Source: Pleurodeles waltl (lineage: Eukaryota; Chordata; Amphibia; Caudata; Salamandridae). Taken from it: 64,000 nucleotides of DNA. The notes below the pieces were generated by a model, which saw nothing but the letters and a program-made list of their open reading frames with translations, was not told the origin of the DNA and ran no database searches. Location of the stretch: NCBI RefSeq assembly GCF_031143425.1, contig NC_090450.1, positions 170,547,272-170,611,271 of the forward strand. The letters are read 5' to 3'. This document shows, one piece after another, positions 46,275-57,849 of the stretch. The stretch's first letter is position 1, and each line of letters begins with the position of its first letter. Both the position numbers and the translations under genes were made by a program.

Positions 46275-48720
46275 TGTTGGAAAATGGGTTAATGGTAAGG
46301 GCAGGTAAGTAACTACTCTGAGCAATAGGCCACTAACCTCCACTTAGGTCCAGTTAGGTCTCAATAAATTCAACCTAGCTCAACTCTTGGTAGCTTGACA
46401 CCGAGCGACAAGGCTTCACTGAGGAGACAAAGCAGAACGCATTCAAATATCACAAAACAGTAATTAAATAAAACACAGGAAGCAGTTTAAAAATCCAAAA
46501 CCAATTTATAAAAATAGGAACTATGTTTAACTTTAAAAGGACACCAAAATGAATAAAATCGGATAAAGGGAACCGGAGATACAAATCTTTGAAGAATTAA
46601 TGCTTTTTAGCACTTAGAAACGAATAGTGCCAATCTGGTCATCTGGTCGCACCTCGACCGGGCCAAAGTCAAAGTTTAAGACCAACTGCGATGGAGCCCT
46701 GCTCGTCTACAGCCCGCGGAGGCCTTGGTCAAAAGTTTACCGTCAGACATAGTCGTTTTCTTGAAGATTTTCTTTAGGGGGACCAAGTTGCTAGTCCAAT
46801 CCGACCTCCTGGAACTCTTCCTGAGATACACGTTGCGGGAGCCCTTGGTAGTGATTTTTACCTTCGGACTTAGACGATTTCCCTTGACTGGTGCAAACCT
46901 AAATCTTGATCCAACGTCCTTGGAGCTTTCTCCAGATACACTGCCTGGGAGGTCCCGGTCAACTTCCTACGTTCAGACTTCTCACTTTTTCTGACATTTT
47001 CTCCACAGGGAAAAACCTGCAAGTCAGGTCAGGTCTCGGTTGAGGCAAGCCAGCTGGAGTTGCTGCAGCGGGTCGGTCCCTTTATGGAGCTTTTTTCAAA
47101 AAGTTCTCCAAACTTCTTCAAACTTATGGATCTTCTCCCAGATGTCCTTTTAAGGTTCTTTTGAGGTCCACAGCTCACCGAAGGTTTCAGAAGCTCTGAG
47201 TTGCTCCTTCAGGGTGTGGACTACAACTCCCAGAATGCAGCTGGTGCAAACTCCAATTTGGCCACTGGACAGTGGTCAGCTGGTCAGTTTCTTCAGGAGT
47301 TTGTGTGGGGACTCTGGTTAGCAATATTTCACCTGTAGCAAACAGGGAGTCCCTCCTTGAACCACTTGAAGCCAGGAAAATTCCTTCTTGTGATGAAGCC
47401 CAAATGTGCAGGTGGTGCAGTCCTCCAGAGTGCAGTGTCCAGGTGCAGGCCAGGGGTCCAGCAGGGCAGTCCTTCTTCTCCTTTAGTTCTCCCTTGTAGG
47501 GATCTGGTAGGGATCTGAGGTGTGGGTGCAGGTCTGCCAGTTTCATCCTCGCTCTTGGGTGAAAAACAGGGGGGTCCTGGTTCTCCAATCAGGTACAGGG
47601 TCCTTCCCCCTGTGATGACCACTTCCTGGGAAGTGTGGGAAAAATCAGTCCCAGGGAGCAACATTCCTCAAAAATCCATCATGGCTGAAAATGATTTCTG
47701 GAGGTTATATCTGGCTGAGCCCACTCAGTTTTGTGGCTAAAAATCCTAACACACCCCTCTCCTGCCCTCTCCTAATTTAATCAAGGGGGCACCTTACTGT
47801 CCGGGTTTGCAGGATGTGAGGGAGGTTCTGGTTGCTCCAAATGTCCTTCCCTGCCTTTAAAGACCAGTTTGGCAGCCCTCCCCCTTCCTGCTTCCCCATC
47901 TGCTGAGGGAAGATCTCCCCCCCAGGCACATCTCTTTGTGTTGAGCCCAGGCCACTTCACACCTCATACAGGCAGCCTGGCCAGGCTGCCAGAGGTTGGC
48001 CAATCAGAGCAAAGCAGCAAAACACTACAGGGCTGAAGTTGGCAACTTTTTAGGTAAAGTTTAAAACTCTTTACCTGAACAAGTTATATTAAATCCAACA
48101 ATTGTAAGTTGTGGGTTTTATTATAACAATTAATTTGATACCAAACTTGATGAATCTGTCACTTAAAGGGACTTTATGAATTAAAATAATGTCTCCCCTT
48201 TCTAGCCTATGGAGGCCATTCACTACAATGAGGGAAAAACAAATCTGTCTGTTTTACCTCACTAGGGCTGTATAAAACTATTTTTATAAGGTCCCTGCTT
48301 ATAGTTATGTGGCACCCAACCCTAGGGGCACACAGGACCTACCTTAGGGGTGACTTATAAATAAAAATAAGGTAGTTTAAGACTTTGGAAGTACTTTAAA
48401 TTCCAAAGTCGAATTTGCATGTAACTTTAATTTAAAAGAAGCCAGCAAGGCAGGCCTGCCTTTAAAATGACACTGGACACCTCAGCAGTGCACCTATGGG
48501 TGAACTACCTATGCTGGGGTCCCTAAAATTACATACCCTACCATATACTAGGGACTTATAGGTAGGTTAATATTGCCAATTATAATTAGCCTAATTTGCA
48601 TATACACTTTACACAGAGAACTGGTAAGCAGTACCCAGGGCACAGCCAAGGGTCAGTAACCACCAGTATCTGTCCAATAAGTTTGGGGGTGACCAGGGCA
48701 GAAAGGAGGACTTTCCTACA
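46275..48720 (-). mobile_element. Solo LTR of a second family (2446 bp)
   Basis: It starts TGTTGGAAAATGGG and ends GAGGACTTTCCTACA, giving TG...CA with inverted TGTTGGAAA/TTTCCTACA ends. Flanks are GTGTA (46270-46274) and GTATA (48721-48725), a 5-bp duplication with one mismatch. No gag, pol or env reading frame was found. By text style (CCTACCTTAGGGGTGACTTA and similar) it resembles the LTR-like repeat at 1-1353. Sense is taken as minus by analogy with that repeat. It differs from the TGTAGGA family at 23200 and 34083. Confidence 0.7.
47220..47238 (+). promoter_or_regulatory. ZNF143/THAP11-type site inside the LTR
   Basis: ACTACAACTCCCAGAATGC is essentially the published SBS consensus bound by ZNF143 (ACTACAnnTCCCAGnnTGC). 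It lies near the middle of the LTR, a position where it could act as promoter or boundary element. Binding is not shown by sequence alone. Confidence 0.55.
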
Positions 48721-48725
48721 GTATA

Positions 48726-50370
48726 GGGTCAGGATGCTGGTGGTTGAAAGGGAGGACTTTCACTTTCCACAAGAACTGAAGAACTAGATAGTGGGGCCGG
48801 ATTCAATATCAGACTTGCTAACTCATACGGTGTCACCACGAGTCACATTTCGGCAGTCTTCACACAGTCAACCGGTGAGGAAACCAAATCACACAATGGC
48901 AAGCAAGAGGCACTGGAAACCACTGGAAATTATTGATTTCCAGTTCCTCTTTGAAGGTTGTAAGCAGCTGATGTCCTTTAATAAGTGTGAAAACACCACA
49001 GGACATCAGCAGCAGCTCCAGCAATCTTTGTGTTTTTGCAGAGGGAAGGAGGTTGGTAGCCGCAGGAATGGGGCAGACTGACCTCAAAGGTAAATCTCAG
49101 TATAAAGCCCCACCCCCTCCAAGGTTACACCTCCTTCTCACACAGCAAATGTTATTTTCAAGTTGTCAGGTTTGCAATATACAGAGGAAGGCTGTTACTT
49201 ATCAGTGTCCTCATGAGCTTTCACAAAGTACCATGTCTTTGCTACCTAGCTACAAGACAGACTAGGAGAGATGGGAGATGCAAGGTGCACATGGCATGAC
49301 TATGATTGTAAAAGTAAACTGGGTGCTGTCCTAGAGAATATTTGTAAATATAGTGACCTGGCCTACAAGGTATAACACAGGAGTTGTCGAATTACTTGGA
49401 TTACAAAGTGTCATTTTAAAGACCAGAGGTAAGGCTAGAGAGGTGAGGCAATCAGGCATCAATGAAAATGAGTCACAAGAACACAGACCTTAAGGTAGAT
49501 TTTGGTGGCATCAGTGCATGAATTTAAGGAGAGGCTGGAGTTCTGATCTAGTGCCTGAATGAAGAGGGCTATGGAGATGTTAAATTGGAAAGAGGGGGAA
49601 AAGGATCTTCTGGGTGACTTCGGAGGTGACTACAATGTTGTATTCTTGTAAAAGTGATAAAACAAGAGTATGAGATTATTCTGTGCATTTTTCCATTCTA
49701 AGCATGAAGCAAGCTCTAACAGTTGTTCAGGTATCCATTTGCTGGTTAGGCTTTTTAGCAAGAAGGAAAAGATTTAAGTAAATAGAAAGCTTTAAGCGTT
49801 TTTTGCCGAAGATCAGGCTGGAAAGAAGAGACCTCACTTGTGACTAAGGTAATAAATATTCCCTTCATTTTAAGATATGTGATAACAGAAAAGTTCCAAC
49901 TACAGCCTATATAGTTTAATGGTGCTTTAATTGGCTGTAGTACACAGGCACATTCTCCCAAGAACAGGGAAAATTATTACACTCCCAGGAAAAGCCAGTG
50001 TTGCTGACTTACCAACAGAACTGATTGAGCCTAAACTCATGAGGTATGTTATGTTTAACAGATTTGTAGAGTGCACTATCACCTGGGAGGGCACCATGGT
50101 GCTCAGCAGGTGTGACTTGCCAATAATTACTCCTTGACAGAAAGCACTGACCTTGTATTCTGGATCAAACGTAAGCAATAAGTGCTTCTGTACTACGGGG
50201 AAACGTCTGCCAACCATACACTGAATCATATGTTGGCTAGAAGCAGGTCTGAGGAAAGGGGAATGGGATAACAGAGAAAATAGAGGCACTGGAACATCAT
50301 TGCTCAGCATGGTTGCACACCTGGGCACTGTTTTCACCTGATGGAACATAATATCTAAAGACAAGAATGA
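48726..50370. other. Unclassified sequence with one 150-codon open frame
   Basis: The longest frame is on the minus strand at 49927-50379 (150 codons), reading through 'KHLLLTFDPEYKVSAFCQG' and 'LLNITYLMSLGSISSVGKS'. I do not recognise it. There is no splice context, and it overlaps the end of the neighbouring MITE by nine bases, which argues against a real gene. The rest of the segment shows nothing. Confidence 0.3.
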
Positions 50371-51514
50371 GGCCCTCATTATGAGTGTGGTGTTCTGAAG
50401 GCCGCCACACTCGCAGTGGGTGTCTTACTGCTGCGGGCCGGCGGTAAAGACCGCCGTATTATGACATTGGCAGTTTGGCCGAAGTCAAACCACCACAATG
50501 CTGCCAGGGCCTACCTCTGGCCCGGCGGCAGCCGTAATATCGCCGGCGGTATTTTGAGTCGGCACACCACCAGGCCTTTTGTGGCAGTTGCACCACCACG
50601 AAAACACTGGCGGTAATGCACCTGGCAACAGGAATCTCCATTCCTGTCACTTGTGCACGCACACCCACACTTCCACACACCTTCAGACACCCCTCATCCG
50701 CACACTTGCGCACTCCCACCTCATCCGCACACTTGCACACATGCACCCCCTCATCTGAACGCATCCACACAGACACCCCCACTTACTCGCAGACTTGCAC
50801 ACATGCACCCCTACTCACATGCATCCCAATACACACACCTACTCACTTGCACCCTGACACCCCCTCCCCTTCTCATACATTCAGACACCCCCATCCACAC
50901 ACATGCAGACACACATCCCCAACCGCACGCATACACCCAGACACCCCCACTCGCTCGCTCACACTCACTCAGACACTCACATTCGCAAACATACACACAC
51001 TCAGACACCCCCATTCGCACAGAAACATACACTGAGAGAGATACCCCCACCCCTCTGCATACAAATACATACGCACTCACACCCAGACACCCTCCCTCCG
51101 CCTCCATTCAGACACACACGCACTCACACACACCCACACCGCTACACATACACGCACACACCACACACATGCACACAACATCCCCTCCCCCCCCTTTTGG
51201 ACGGTTCACCTACCTGTCTTGGCAAGGCGGTCGTCTAGGAGGAGTTGGGTCTCAGCGTTTTCCACCTCCAGCACTGCATCGCCGTTCAGGAAATTGCTGC
51301 TCCGTATTAAGTATCGTAATACTGCAGGCGGTGTTTTGTTGGCGTGGCAGTGCTGGCGGTGGAAATGCCTCTCTTCGGCCATCGGCCAGGCCGACAGTGT
51401 CAGATTTTCACCCATAAATGGGTGGAAATCCGACTTAACTCCTAATATGGCAGTCTTCTGGTGCCGTGACTTCAGCGATCTTGTGAAAAGACTGCCAAAG
51501 TCGTAATGAGGGCC
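50371..51514. mobile_element. Harbinger-like MITE with internal C/A minisatellite (1144 bp)
   Basis: The left end GGCCCTCATTATGAGTG mirrors the right end, whose inverse is GGCCCTCATTACGAC. GGCGGTAAAGACCGCC-type boxes follow at both sides (50450-50610 and 51300-51500). Flanks TGA and TTA may be a mutated 3-bp TTA duplication. No transposase is present. Long frames on both strands come from the minisatellite. Confidence 0.7.
50640..51190. repeat. C/A-rich minisatellite inside the MITE
   Basis: Degenerate units such as CAGACACCCCCACTC and ACACATGCACCCCCTC repeat for about 550 bp with G nearly absent on the plus strand, so the minus strand is G-rich (GGGGGTGTCTG). Confidence 0.8.
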
Positions 51515-51761
51515 TTAGTCTTTACTGACATTATTTATATTAATCAATTCTTGTATTTCCAACTCTATATGCATTGCTGAATGTCTGTGTCATTCGACGT
51601 AGTTCCCAGCTTCCCAACGAGACAAACAGACCCCAAAAAGGGAAGTCATGCCTGTTCCAGAACACCTTGACCAGGACCAGGCTTCCACTTGGTATGTTGA
51701 ATTCTGAAAAACACAACAACTGTAAAACATAAGATGCAATCTACTTTTGATCTAGTCTGTG

Positions 51762-51823
<62 letters not shown>

Positions 51824-51868
51824 ACAAATCACATTTGTGTACCTTATGCCCTGTTTCCCTTTCTTTAG
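51515..51868. repeat. Spacer containing a (TA)29 microsatellite
   Basis: A perfect TA tract occupies 51763-51821. The remainder (51515-51762) shows no gene. It ends with the polypyrimidine tract (CCCTGTTTCCCTTTCTTTAG) of the following exon. Confidence 0.85.
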
Positions 51869-51938
51869 GAAGTGGGTACTGCAGACTTTGTGTGGCTACG
51901 ATCCTTCTAGAAAACAATCGTACTATGAGTACATTCAC
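51869..51938 (+). CDS. Internal exon of an unidentified host gene (exon A)
   Basis: The 70-nt exon is framed by a strong acceptor (TTTCCCTTTCTTTAG) and a strong donor (CACAG|GTAAGA). In the frame that starts after one base it is open and reads KWVLQTLCGYDPSRKQSY then YEYIH, ending with the first two bases of a codon. Joining to exon B at 52398 completes Arg (AG|G) and stays open. It is not part of any recognised transposon. I could not identify the protein; the preceding exon should end in phase 2 and was not found upstream. Confidence 0.5.
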
Positions 51939-52397
51939 AGGTAAGATGAACAATGCACACAGTGATTTGACAATTATATTACACCTTCCTAAAAGTGTAC
52001 CTATGCACTCTAGATAGCAACACCAATCTGATATGTCAAGGTTCATGAACGTTTTCTTAGTTTTCGCAGTTCAGTTCCTGTAAATCAAAAAGCATTTCAT
52101 GACATAACTCTAAGAACTACACCTGTTATCTCATTAATCTCTCAGGAATAGTCTTTTACTTAAACCTCAGTTTAAATAAGTTTTATGAAGTTCTCTTGTG
52201 GAAATACAAATTTTAGGAAACACCAATATTGTCTCTTTTCTCCTTAGATGTCATAACACAAGAAATGGTTAACTTCACCTTCTCGTGTTGTTACAGGTTC
52301 AATCAAATAAGTAATCTTCCTTTAAATTTATCAAGTTCGTAAATGTTACCTATATTTCTACTGTCTGAGCTTTACATGTTTTTTTACTCTTTTGCAG

Positions 52398-52522
52398 GTC
52401 CTCCAGAGAGTTTTTCATCAGCATGACAAGAAAAAATCAGCATCAACAAGAGAGAAGAACCCGTCGAAAGCAGAATGCTGAGTGCTCTGTAAACGCAACA
52501 GAGATGCCGAAATCAGGTTCAG
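52398..52522 (+). CDS. Internal exon of the same unidentified host gene (exon B)
   Basis: A long T-rich tract and TTTTGCAG precede 52398. The exon ends TTCAG|GTGAGT at 52522, a near-ideal donor. Continuing the frame from exon A it reads 'SSREFFISMTRKNQHQQERR', then 'TRRKQNAECSVNATEMPKSG', a strongly basic, low-complexity stretch without stops (125 nt). It leaves in phase 1. A following exon could be 55722 (see there) or lie elsewhere. The combined 65 codons with four good splice signals make chance unlikely but not excluded. Confidence 0.5.
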
Positions 52523-54979
52523 GTGAGTACGGGGTGGGTAAGTGAGAAACTGATGACAAGCAGTCGTCATGGTGCAGCACGTAGCCTTAAGGGATACCCA
52601 CACCACCTTAAAGGGGCTGCCTTATTAGGCATGCAGCACCCAACACCTAGAGCTGAAAAATAATTATCATCTTTGAAATTCATACAAGGTATATGAGATC
52701 TATTAAGCATTCCTCACTACTAACCGCTACCTTCTGTCTTAGATGGCCAAGCCAATATTTTATAAAATTTCATACTCCTGTATCATTGCTACATCAAATT
52801 TTTGATATAGTTGTTGCCACTGGGTAGTTATAGTTAGGACCAGGTTTCCATAGGATATTGATTTTTTGGTATGCTTATAACTTTGATGCCATTTAACAAA
52901 TATTCATAAAATTTTCCCAAAAAAAGTGTCTCATCCTCCTCAGCTTCTTCCTTTAACATTTTAGGGTGATCCGTTGAGTGGGGGCTGAGGAAAAGAGGCG
53001 TCTCAAAATACATTTTCCCCATGCAATTCCACATAAGAAAATCAGATACAGTTACAGACAAAATGTCTGAACAGATTGATTCCAAATTTCACAGAAAGAT
53101 AGGTCTTGACCCAGATGATGTGAATCCATTCAGTACTTTTCTATGTATTTTTCACACCGTTGAGGGCCTGCGGACCCAAAGGATCGAAGATAATGATCTG
53201 ATTGGCTGCTACAACGTTAACAAGGATGTTGCAAGAGGCATTTTAGGACTCTGGGACTCAGTACCTGTATCCTGAAAAAAGTGTAAACCGATATAGGGGA
53301 GTGTCTGGAATCACCTCATACTCTAGGCCTGGACTGGGGGTCTGGGGATCCCAGAGAGACCACCCCCTGGTGCTAAAAATGTTTTTTGTTTTTTAAACTG
53401 TACTGTGGAGGATATGTGATAAATAAAAAAAAAACAGACAGGCTCCTGCCCTTTGTAAATAGAATCCCCTGTGGAGTGGGTTGGGGGTGGCTGCAAACCT
53501 AATTTTTGGGTAGGGGTTGTGCAGCCCTCTTCCCAAGCCATTGGCTGGCCCTGGGGACCCCATCCCTCCAGGGCTGGTGTTTTATGCAGAGGGGTCAGAG
53601 GGTTCCCACTTCTCAAACTTAGAACTGCGTTCGGGTCTCCATCCCATTAGGCCCACAGAGAGACACTGTCCCAGAGACCCCATCCCCTGGAACACTGTTT
53701 TGTCCCCTGCTCAGAGGAGTGGGGGCAGGGAATATAAATCTAGCTCTCTGCCCGCATTCTCCTGGGCAGGGAAAATAGATTTGCTTTTACCTGGCGGGAG
53801 CAAAAATAAAAGCTGCTCCCACCTGGGCGGGCACCAACGGTGGATTCTGGCTGGGGAGCTGGCAAGGGCTGGGGGACTTGGGTCTCCCCCACAGCCCCTA
53901 GCATTTATCAAAGTTGCGGGTGACGCAAGTGGCACAGGGGCACCCGTGGTAATTCAACTTATGGCCGGCTCCTGCTAGCACCCAGGATAGCCATGCGCAG
54001 TGTGTAATTGGCTCTGTGACACCAGGCGTCCTACCATCAGGGCACACAGCAGAATGCCATCCGTGGTGGGGGGCTTGACAGCCCTCAGGAGTTTTGGCAT
54101 AAGAACTGGCAGCAGGGCAGCCTCTGAGGCCAACTACATGCTGCACAAGCCTGGTGTGGTATGGTGGAAGATGACTGCCTGTGAGGGTTGAGCGCAGGGC
54201 CTGGGCACATGCTGGGCACCGAAACCACCCACACACTGTGCATGACAAAGGCTGTGCGCCGAGCATGGTAGCCTTGTTATGTATGGTAATAAAATATTAC
54301 TTTACTTTAAGAAAAATGTAGACATTGACTAAAAAAAAAAAATCAAAGGTTTAAATGATGTCATAGTGCAGTTTAGAGGAAGGGAGTAGACTGGTGTGCA
54401 CGCCAAGAAAAAACGATCTATGAAGCCAAGGGCTACCCCCAGAAACATCACTATATTTGTGATGGTAGAAGGCATATCATGGATTACCAATGTGATGCTA
54501 TTGCTATTTACAGTTGTCAATACCCCGTTCTGTGCTCCAGCACAAGGTGTGCTAATGTTACTTCATTGTTGGTGGATGATATTGCTGCATGTTGAAAATA
54601 ATACATTTTGGTAATAAGAAGAATTATGTTATAGTAGGTATGGCTATAATATCATATTTTATGTATAAAATACCAAAGGTAAAAATGAGATATCAGGCTT
54701 TGGAGGTGTGCGATCTAGGGCCCGCCTCACTCCATCCCGTAGCAGAGACAAGCGGAACCACACTCCGCAAATACCTGCCCAAATACTGTTCCAAGTCTCA
54801 TGTCAGGACTAACTTGCCTTGTAGGAAAGCCCATGAGGCTGCTACAGGGGCCCGCTGGTGGTCGCACTGAGCATACAGCTACCTTTCAGGGGCCTGTGTT
54901 CTATGTGCTATGCTTGTGGTGCTTGCCTATCTTTGTAATGCCCTTTTGATACATCTGTTCCCTGTTGTAGGCTGGGGGA
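52523..54979. other. Putative intron; unclassified repeats
   Basis: No coding exon was supported. 53280-54260 has the look of an old dispersed repeat (TGGGGACCCCATCCC- and CTGGGCAGGGAAAATA-type phrases) that I cannot name. Open frames of 84 to 153 codons here lack domains. Confidence 0.3.
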
Positions 54980-55330
54980 GTCATATGGACTACATCTCCC
55001 ACAATTAACTGATAGTGGCCTTCTTGGGTTTCGCAGCTGCATAAGAACGGCCGTGCTCTGGATGACGCGCTCACTATTCTTCAAACACCTATTCATATGG
55101 AGCTCCTGACTCCGATTCTGCGCAGAGCGAAGGCATTTCCTGGTGACGATATACCAGTCTAGTCCGCAGTATCAGTCTTCCAAGCAAGTAAGGCCAGACT
55201 GGCCTTTACAGTAAGAAGAGTACTCACGCAAAACTCGTGATCGACTTCAGGCTTGCCAAAGATCCGCAACGCATTTCCCCGCAGTACTGATCTCACCTAC
55301 CATGCACTTAAAACAAGCAAAAGTTTGCAT
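54980..55330. promoter_or_regulatory. Promoter-like segment with ZNF143-type site
   Basis: ACTACATCTCCCACAATT (54989-55006) fits the ZNF143 motif with a few mismatches. Downstream are a CRE-like TGACGCG (about 55060) and several CpGs (CCGATTCTGCGCAGAGCG, 55113-55130), which are scarce elsewhere in this region. No start codon with a donor was found nearby, so direction and transcript are unknown. Confidence 0.35.
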
Positions 55331-55721
55331 TGAGGCATTAACAGCAGTGACACATTGAGAGTGTGTGTTTACATGTTGCGAAGCGCTCTGCGCTTAAGTT
55401 TAATTTGGAATGAGTTCTCCATTAAAGCATACCAAGACTAGTGTATTACTCATCCTCATTATTCAGTGTGCGCTTACAGGTTCAGTCCTTCTTGTGTTGT
55501 GTTCAGAATTGTGGTTGATGGTAGGCATTAACAAGAAACGGTCAGAAGAGAACATGAGTGAGTGAGAATCATTGATGTCAATGACCACGTTCAGGTGTTG
55601 AGACCTGATTACAGAAGGACATACAGGGTCTCAATCAGTGTATGTATAAGCAAGAACGTGGATGCTGAATAATCTGCAGAACTCATATTTGATTATTGTT
55701 GCCTATTCTTTTTCCTTACAG

Positions 55722-55777
55722 GTTTCCTTCCAGGCTGTTCCCTTACCAGACCCTTACACCCTACCTGGCCGCTCTAA
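55722..55777 (+). CDS. Possible terminal exon of the unidentified host gene (exon C)
   Basis: A good acceptor (TTCTTTTTCCTTACAG) precedes 55722. Spliced to exon B in phase 1 it would add GFLPGCSLTRPLHPTWPL and stop at 55775-55777. Alternatively, if an unseen exon changes the phase, a different frame stays open to 55878 (VSFQAVPLPDPYTLPG...) or to about 55926 with a hydrophobic stretch (PYLAALILCTITAF). The choice cannot be made from sequence alone and the exon itself is uncertain. Confidence 0.25.
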
Positions 55778-56179
55778 TCCTCTGCACTATAACAGCATTC
55801 CGAGTTGGAGCTGCCAGGAGGTGGATAACAAAAGTCGTTGTGCAGATCCAGAGGAAGATGCCACGCCTGACACGTTATAGTTACGTTTATGTAAAAATGT
55901 CAGTCAAAACATTACACTTTAAACTATAAAAAACACTAGAATTCTCCAGTTATAGTTAACTGAAGTATCTGTAACTCACACCCTCACCATGCACTGCTTA
56001 CTATCCCACGTATCACCTTACCCTTGACATGCTGTATGACATCATTGATAGCATCAAAGTGACATTTGAAATTACTCCATTGATAACACAGAATGTGGTG
56101 GGGGACCTCCATAAATTAGGGGATAATATCACAGCTGCTACAGTACAAACAGAAAGTATAAGTTAATAGGCAGTGGAAA

Positions 56180-57848
56180 CCTGTCCGCGGAGGAATTCAA
56201 AGCATCTTTTGACTTGGGCTTGATGAGTCTATAGTAAAACAGGAAGTTGATAAATGATGGAATATTGTGGTGATGGAAAGAAATGATTATGAGAATGAGA
56301 TCAGTAAACAACTAAAGTATACCCAATGGTAAAACAACATATGTGAGAATCCTTTGGGAAACCTTATGCATGGAAAGAAATGGGCCAGATAAGTTATTCT
56401 GAATATAGGTCCTTGAAGATAGCTAACCCCTGATTTCCATTTAGTTATGTATTGTGAGACCTATTATTTTAGGGATGGGATGATTACAGAATATATATCT
56501 GAGTTTGTGGCTGTGTAGCTGAAGCCTTAAGTGGTAAACGTACTCTCTTTTATAAAAGACACTATGAATATTCTAAATAAACTAGAGGATGTCTCATGGA
56601 ATGAGACTATGTTATTAGTGACCATGGATGTCGTCAGACTTTATACATGTATATTGAAGGTATATGGTTTGATGGCCATGAAGCTTTCTTAACACGCAGG
56701 AGTGAAAGCTTGTTGGACCATGTGCAAATGTTGACCAAGATGGCAAAATACATTTTGAGTAACAACTTTTTCCGATTTAATGGGGAATGATGTCATCAAG
56801 TAAAAGGTACTTCCATAGAATCCAGGTTTGCCCCTTGTTGTGTAAATCTCTTTATGGTGTAGTTTGGGATGGTATATGCCTGGGTCCATGGAGTGAAGGA
56901 ATGTGCACAGTACTTATTTTTTAGGTACGATACATAGCTAATGTCGTCATCATCTGGACAGGCTCTGAATTGCAGATTCAAGAATATTAACAGTATTGGA
57001 ATCCAAATCCTTATAATATCTCATTTACTATGGCATGGAATAAATCTAAGATTACTTTTTTTAATATGGATTTTCTATGAAGGAAAATAGAACTCAACCC
57101 AAACTTTTCAGGAAAACTACGACCACCAATAATATTTTGAAAGCTGATAGTTTGCACCCCAGTTATGAAGGGAATCTCTTTTGGATAAATAATCAGAATA
57201 CAAAGCAATTATAGTGAGGACAATACATTCAGGATGGGGATCAGTGACTTGAAAGGTAGACAGAAGGCAAGGGTACATAGTAACAGCCTCTTCAAAAATG
57301 CAGAAAGTAGGATCCTTCAAGTACAGAGAAGTAACACACTTCACAAACAGGCATGGGCTAGGAATAATACAAGACCTACTTACACAACACAACACAAAGG
57401 CATTTATAGAATACTGAAAAAACATTGGACATTTTTGTGGGGGGATATCAGGACTGGGTAAATGTATCGCTATGAAGCATTAATTACATATTGTAGAAGT
57501 AAAGCGATTAGGGATATGGTAACTGGTATCTGGAGTCCAGGTGATCCAGAATGAGGAGTGGAAAATGGATACCAGCACCCCAATATTTAGTCTCAGCTTT
57601 CTAAGTTTAACATATGAAAATATCGAATCGGACAATTGAGGGACATTATCATTATGAAAGATTATTTCTCATTAATCAATTTGTTAAATGTAATAATACA
57701 TTTGTGGTGTATCTCATTATCTGTAATTGCTCCTTCATATATCTAGGTAACACAATAAGAGCTGTGAAAATACATAAACAGGAACATTACAGATCAATCA
57801 AAATGCTGGACTCTCTGAACACATTTCTGTAACACATCAAGGAATGTT
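56180..57848 (+). pseudogene. Penelope-like retroelement: RT plus GIY-YIG endonuclease remnant
   Basis: Motifs appear in PLE order: 'RNDYENEIS', 'GMITEYISEFV' (56478 on), 'SFIKDTMNILNKLEDVSWNE' and 'LLVTMDVVRLYT' (RT motif A), 'KYILSNNFFRFNGE' and 'HQVKGTS' (56743-56815), then 'RYIANVVIIWTGSELQIQ' from 56928, where the catalytic Asp-Asp has become Ala-Asn. At the end 'CNNTFVVYLIICNCSFIYLG' (about 57684-57745) is the GIY-YIG nuclease core. Many stops and frame changes show it is long dead. It ends where the + strand L1 begins. Confidence 0.75.
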
Positions 57849-57849
57849 A

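Noticed and set aside
49927..50379. 150-codon minus-strand open frame as a real gene
   Set aside because: No domain recognised, no promoter or splice context, and it overlaps the terminus of a MITE. Left as an unexplained frame.
50653..51417. 254-codon open frame rich in His/Thr/Pro
   Set aside because: It lies wholly in a C/A minisatellite within a MITE. Overlapping frames are equally open, and there is no domain.
51869..52522. Exons A/B as the C-terminal helix of a chemokine (KWV... start)
   Set aside because: The WV pair is suggestive, but no cysteine-bearing chemokine core exon was found upstream, and the known exon boundaries of CXC chemokines do not match.
53517..53978. 153-codon plus-strand frame
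   Set aside because: Low-complexity Pro/Gly/Ser text in apparent repeat sequence. The opposite strand is equally open.
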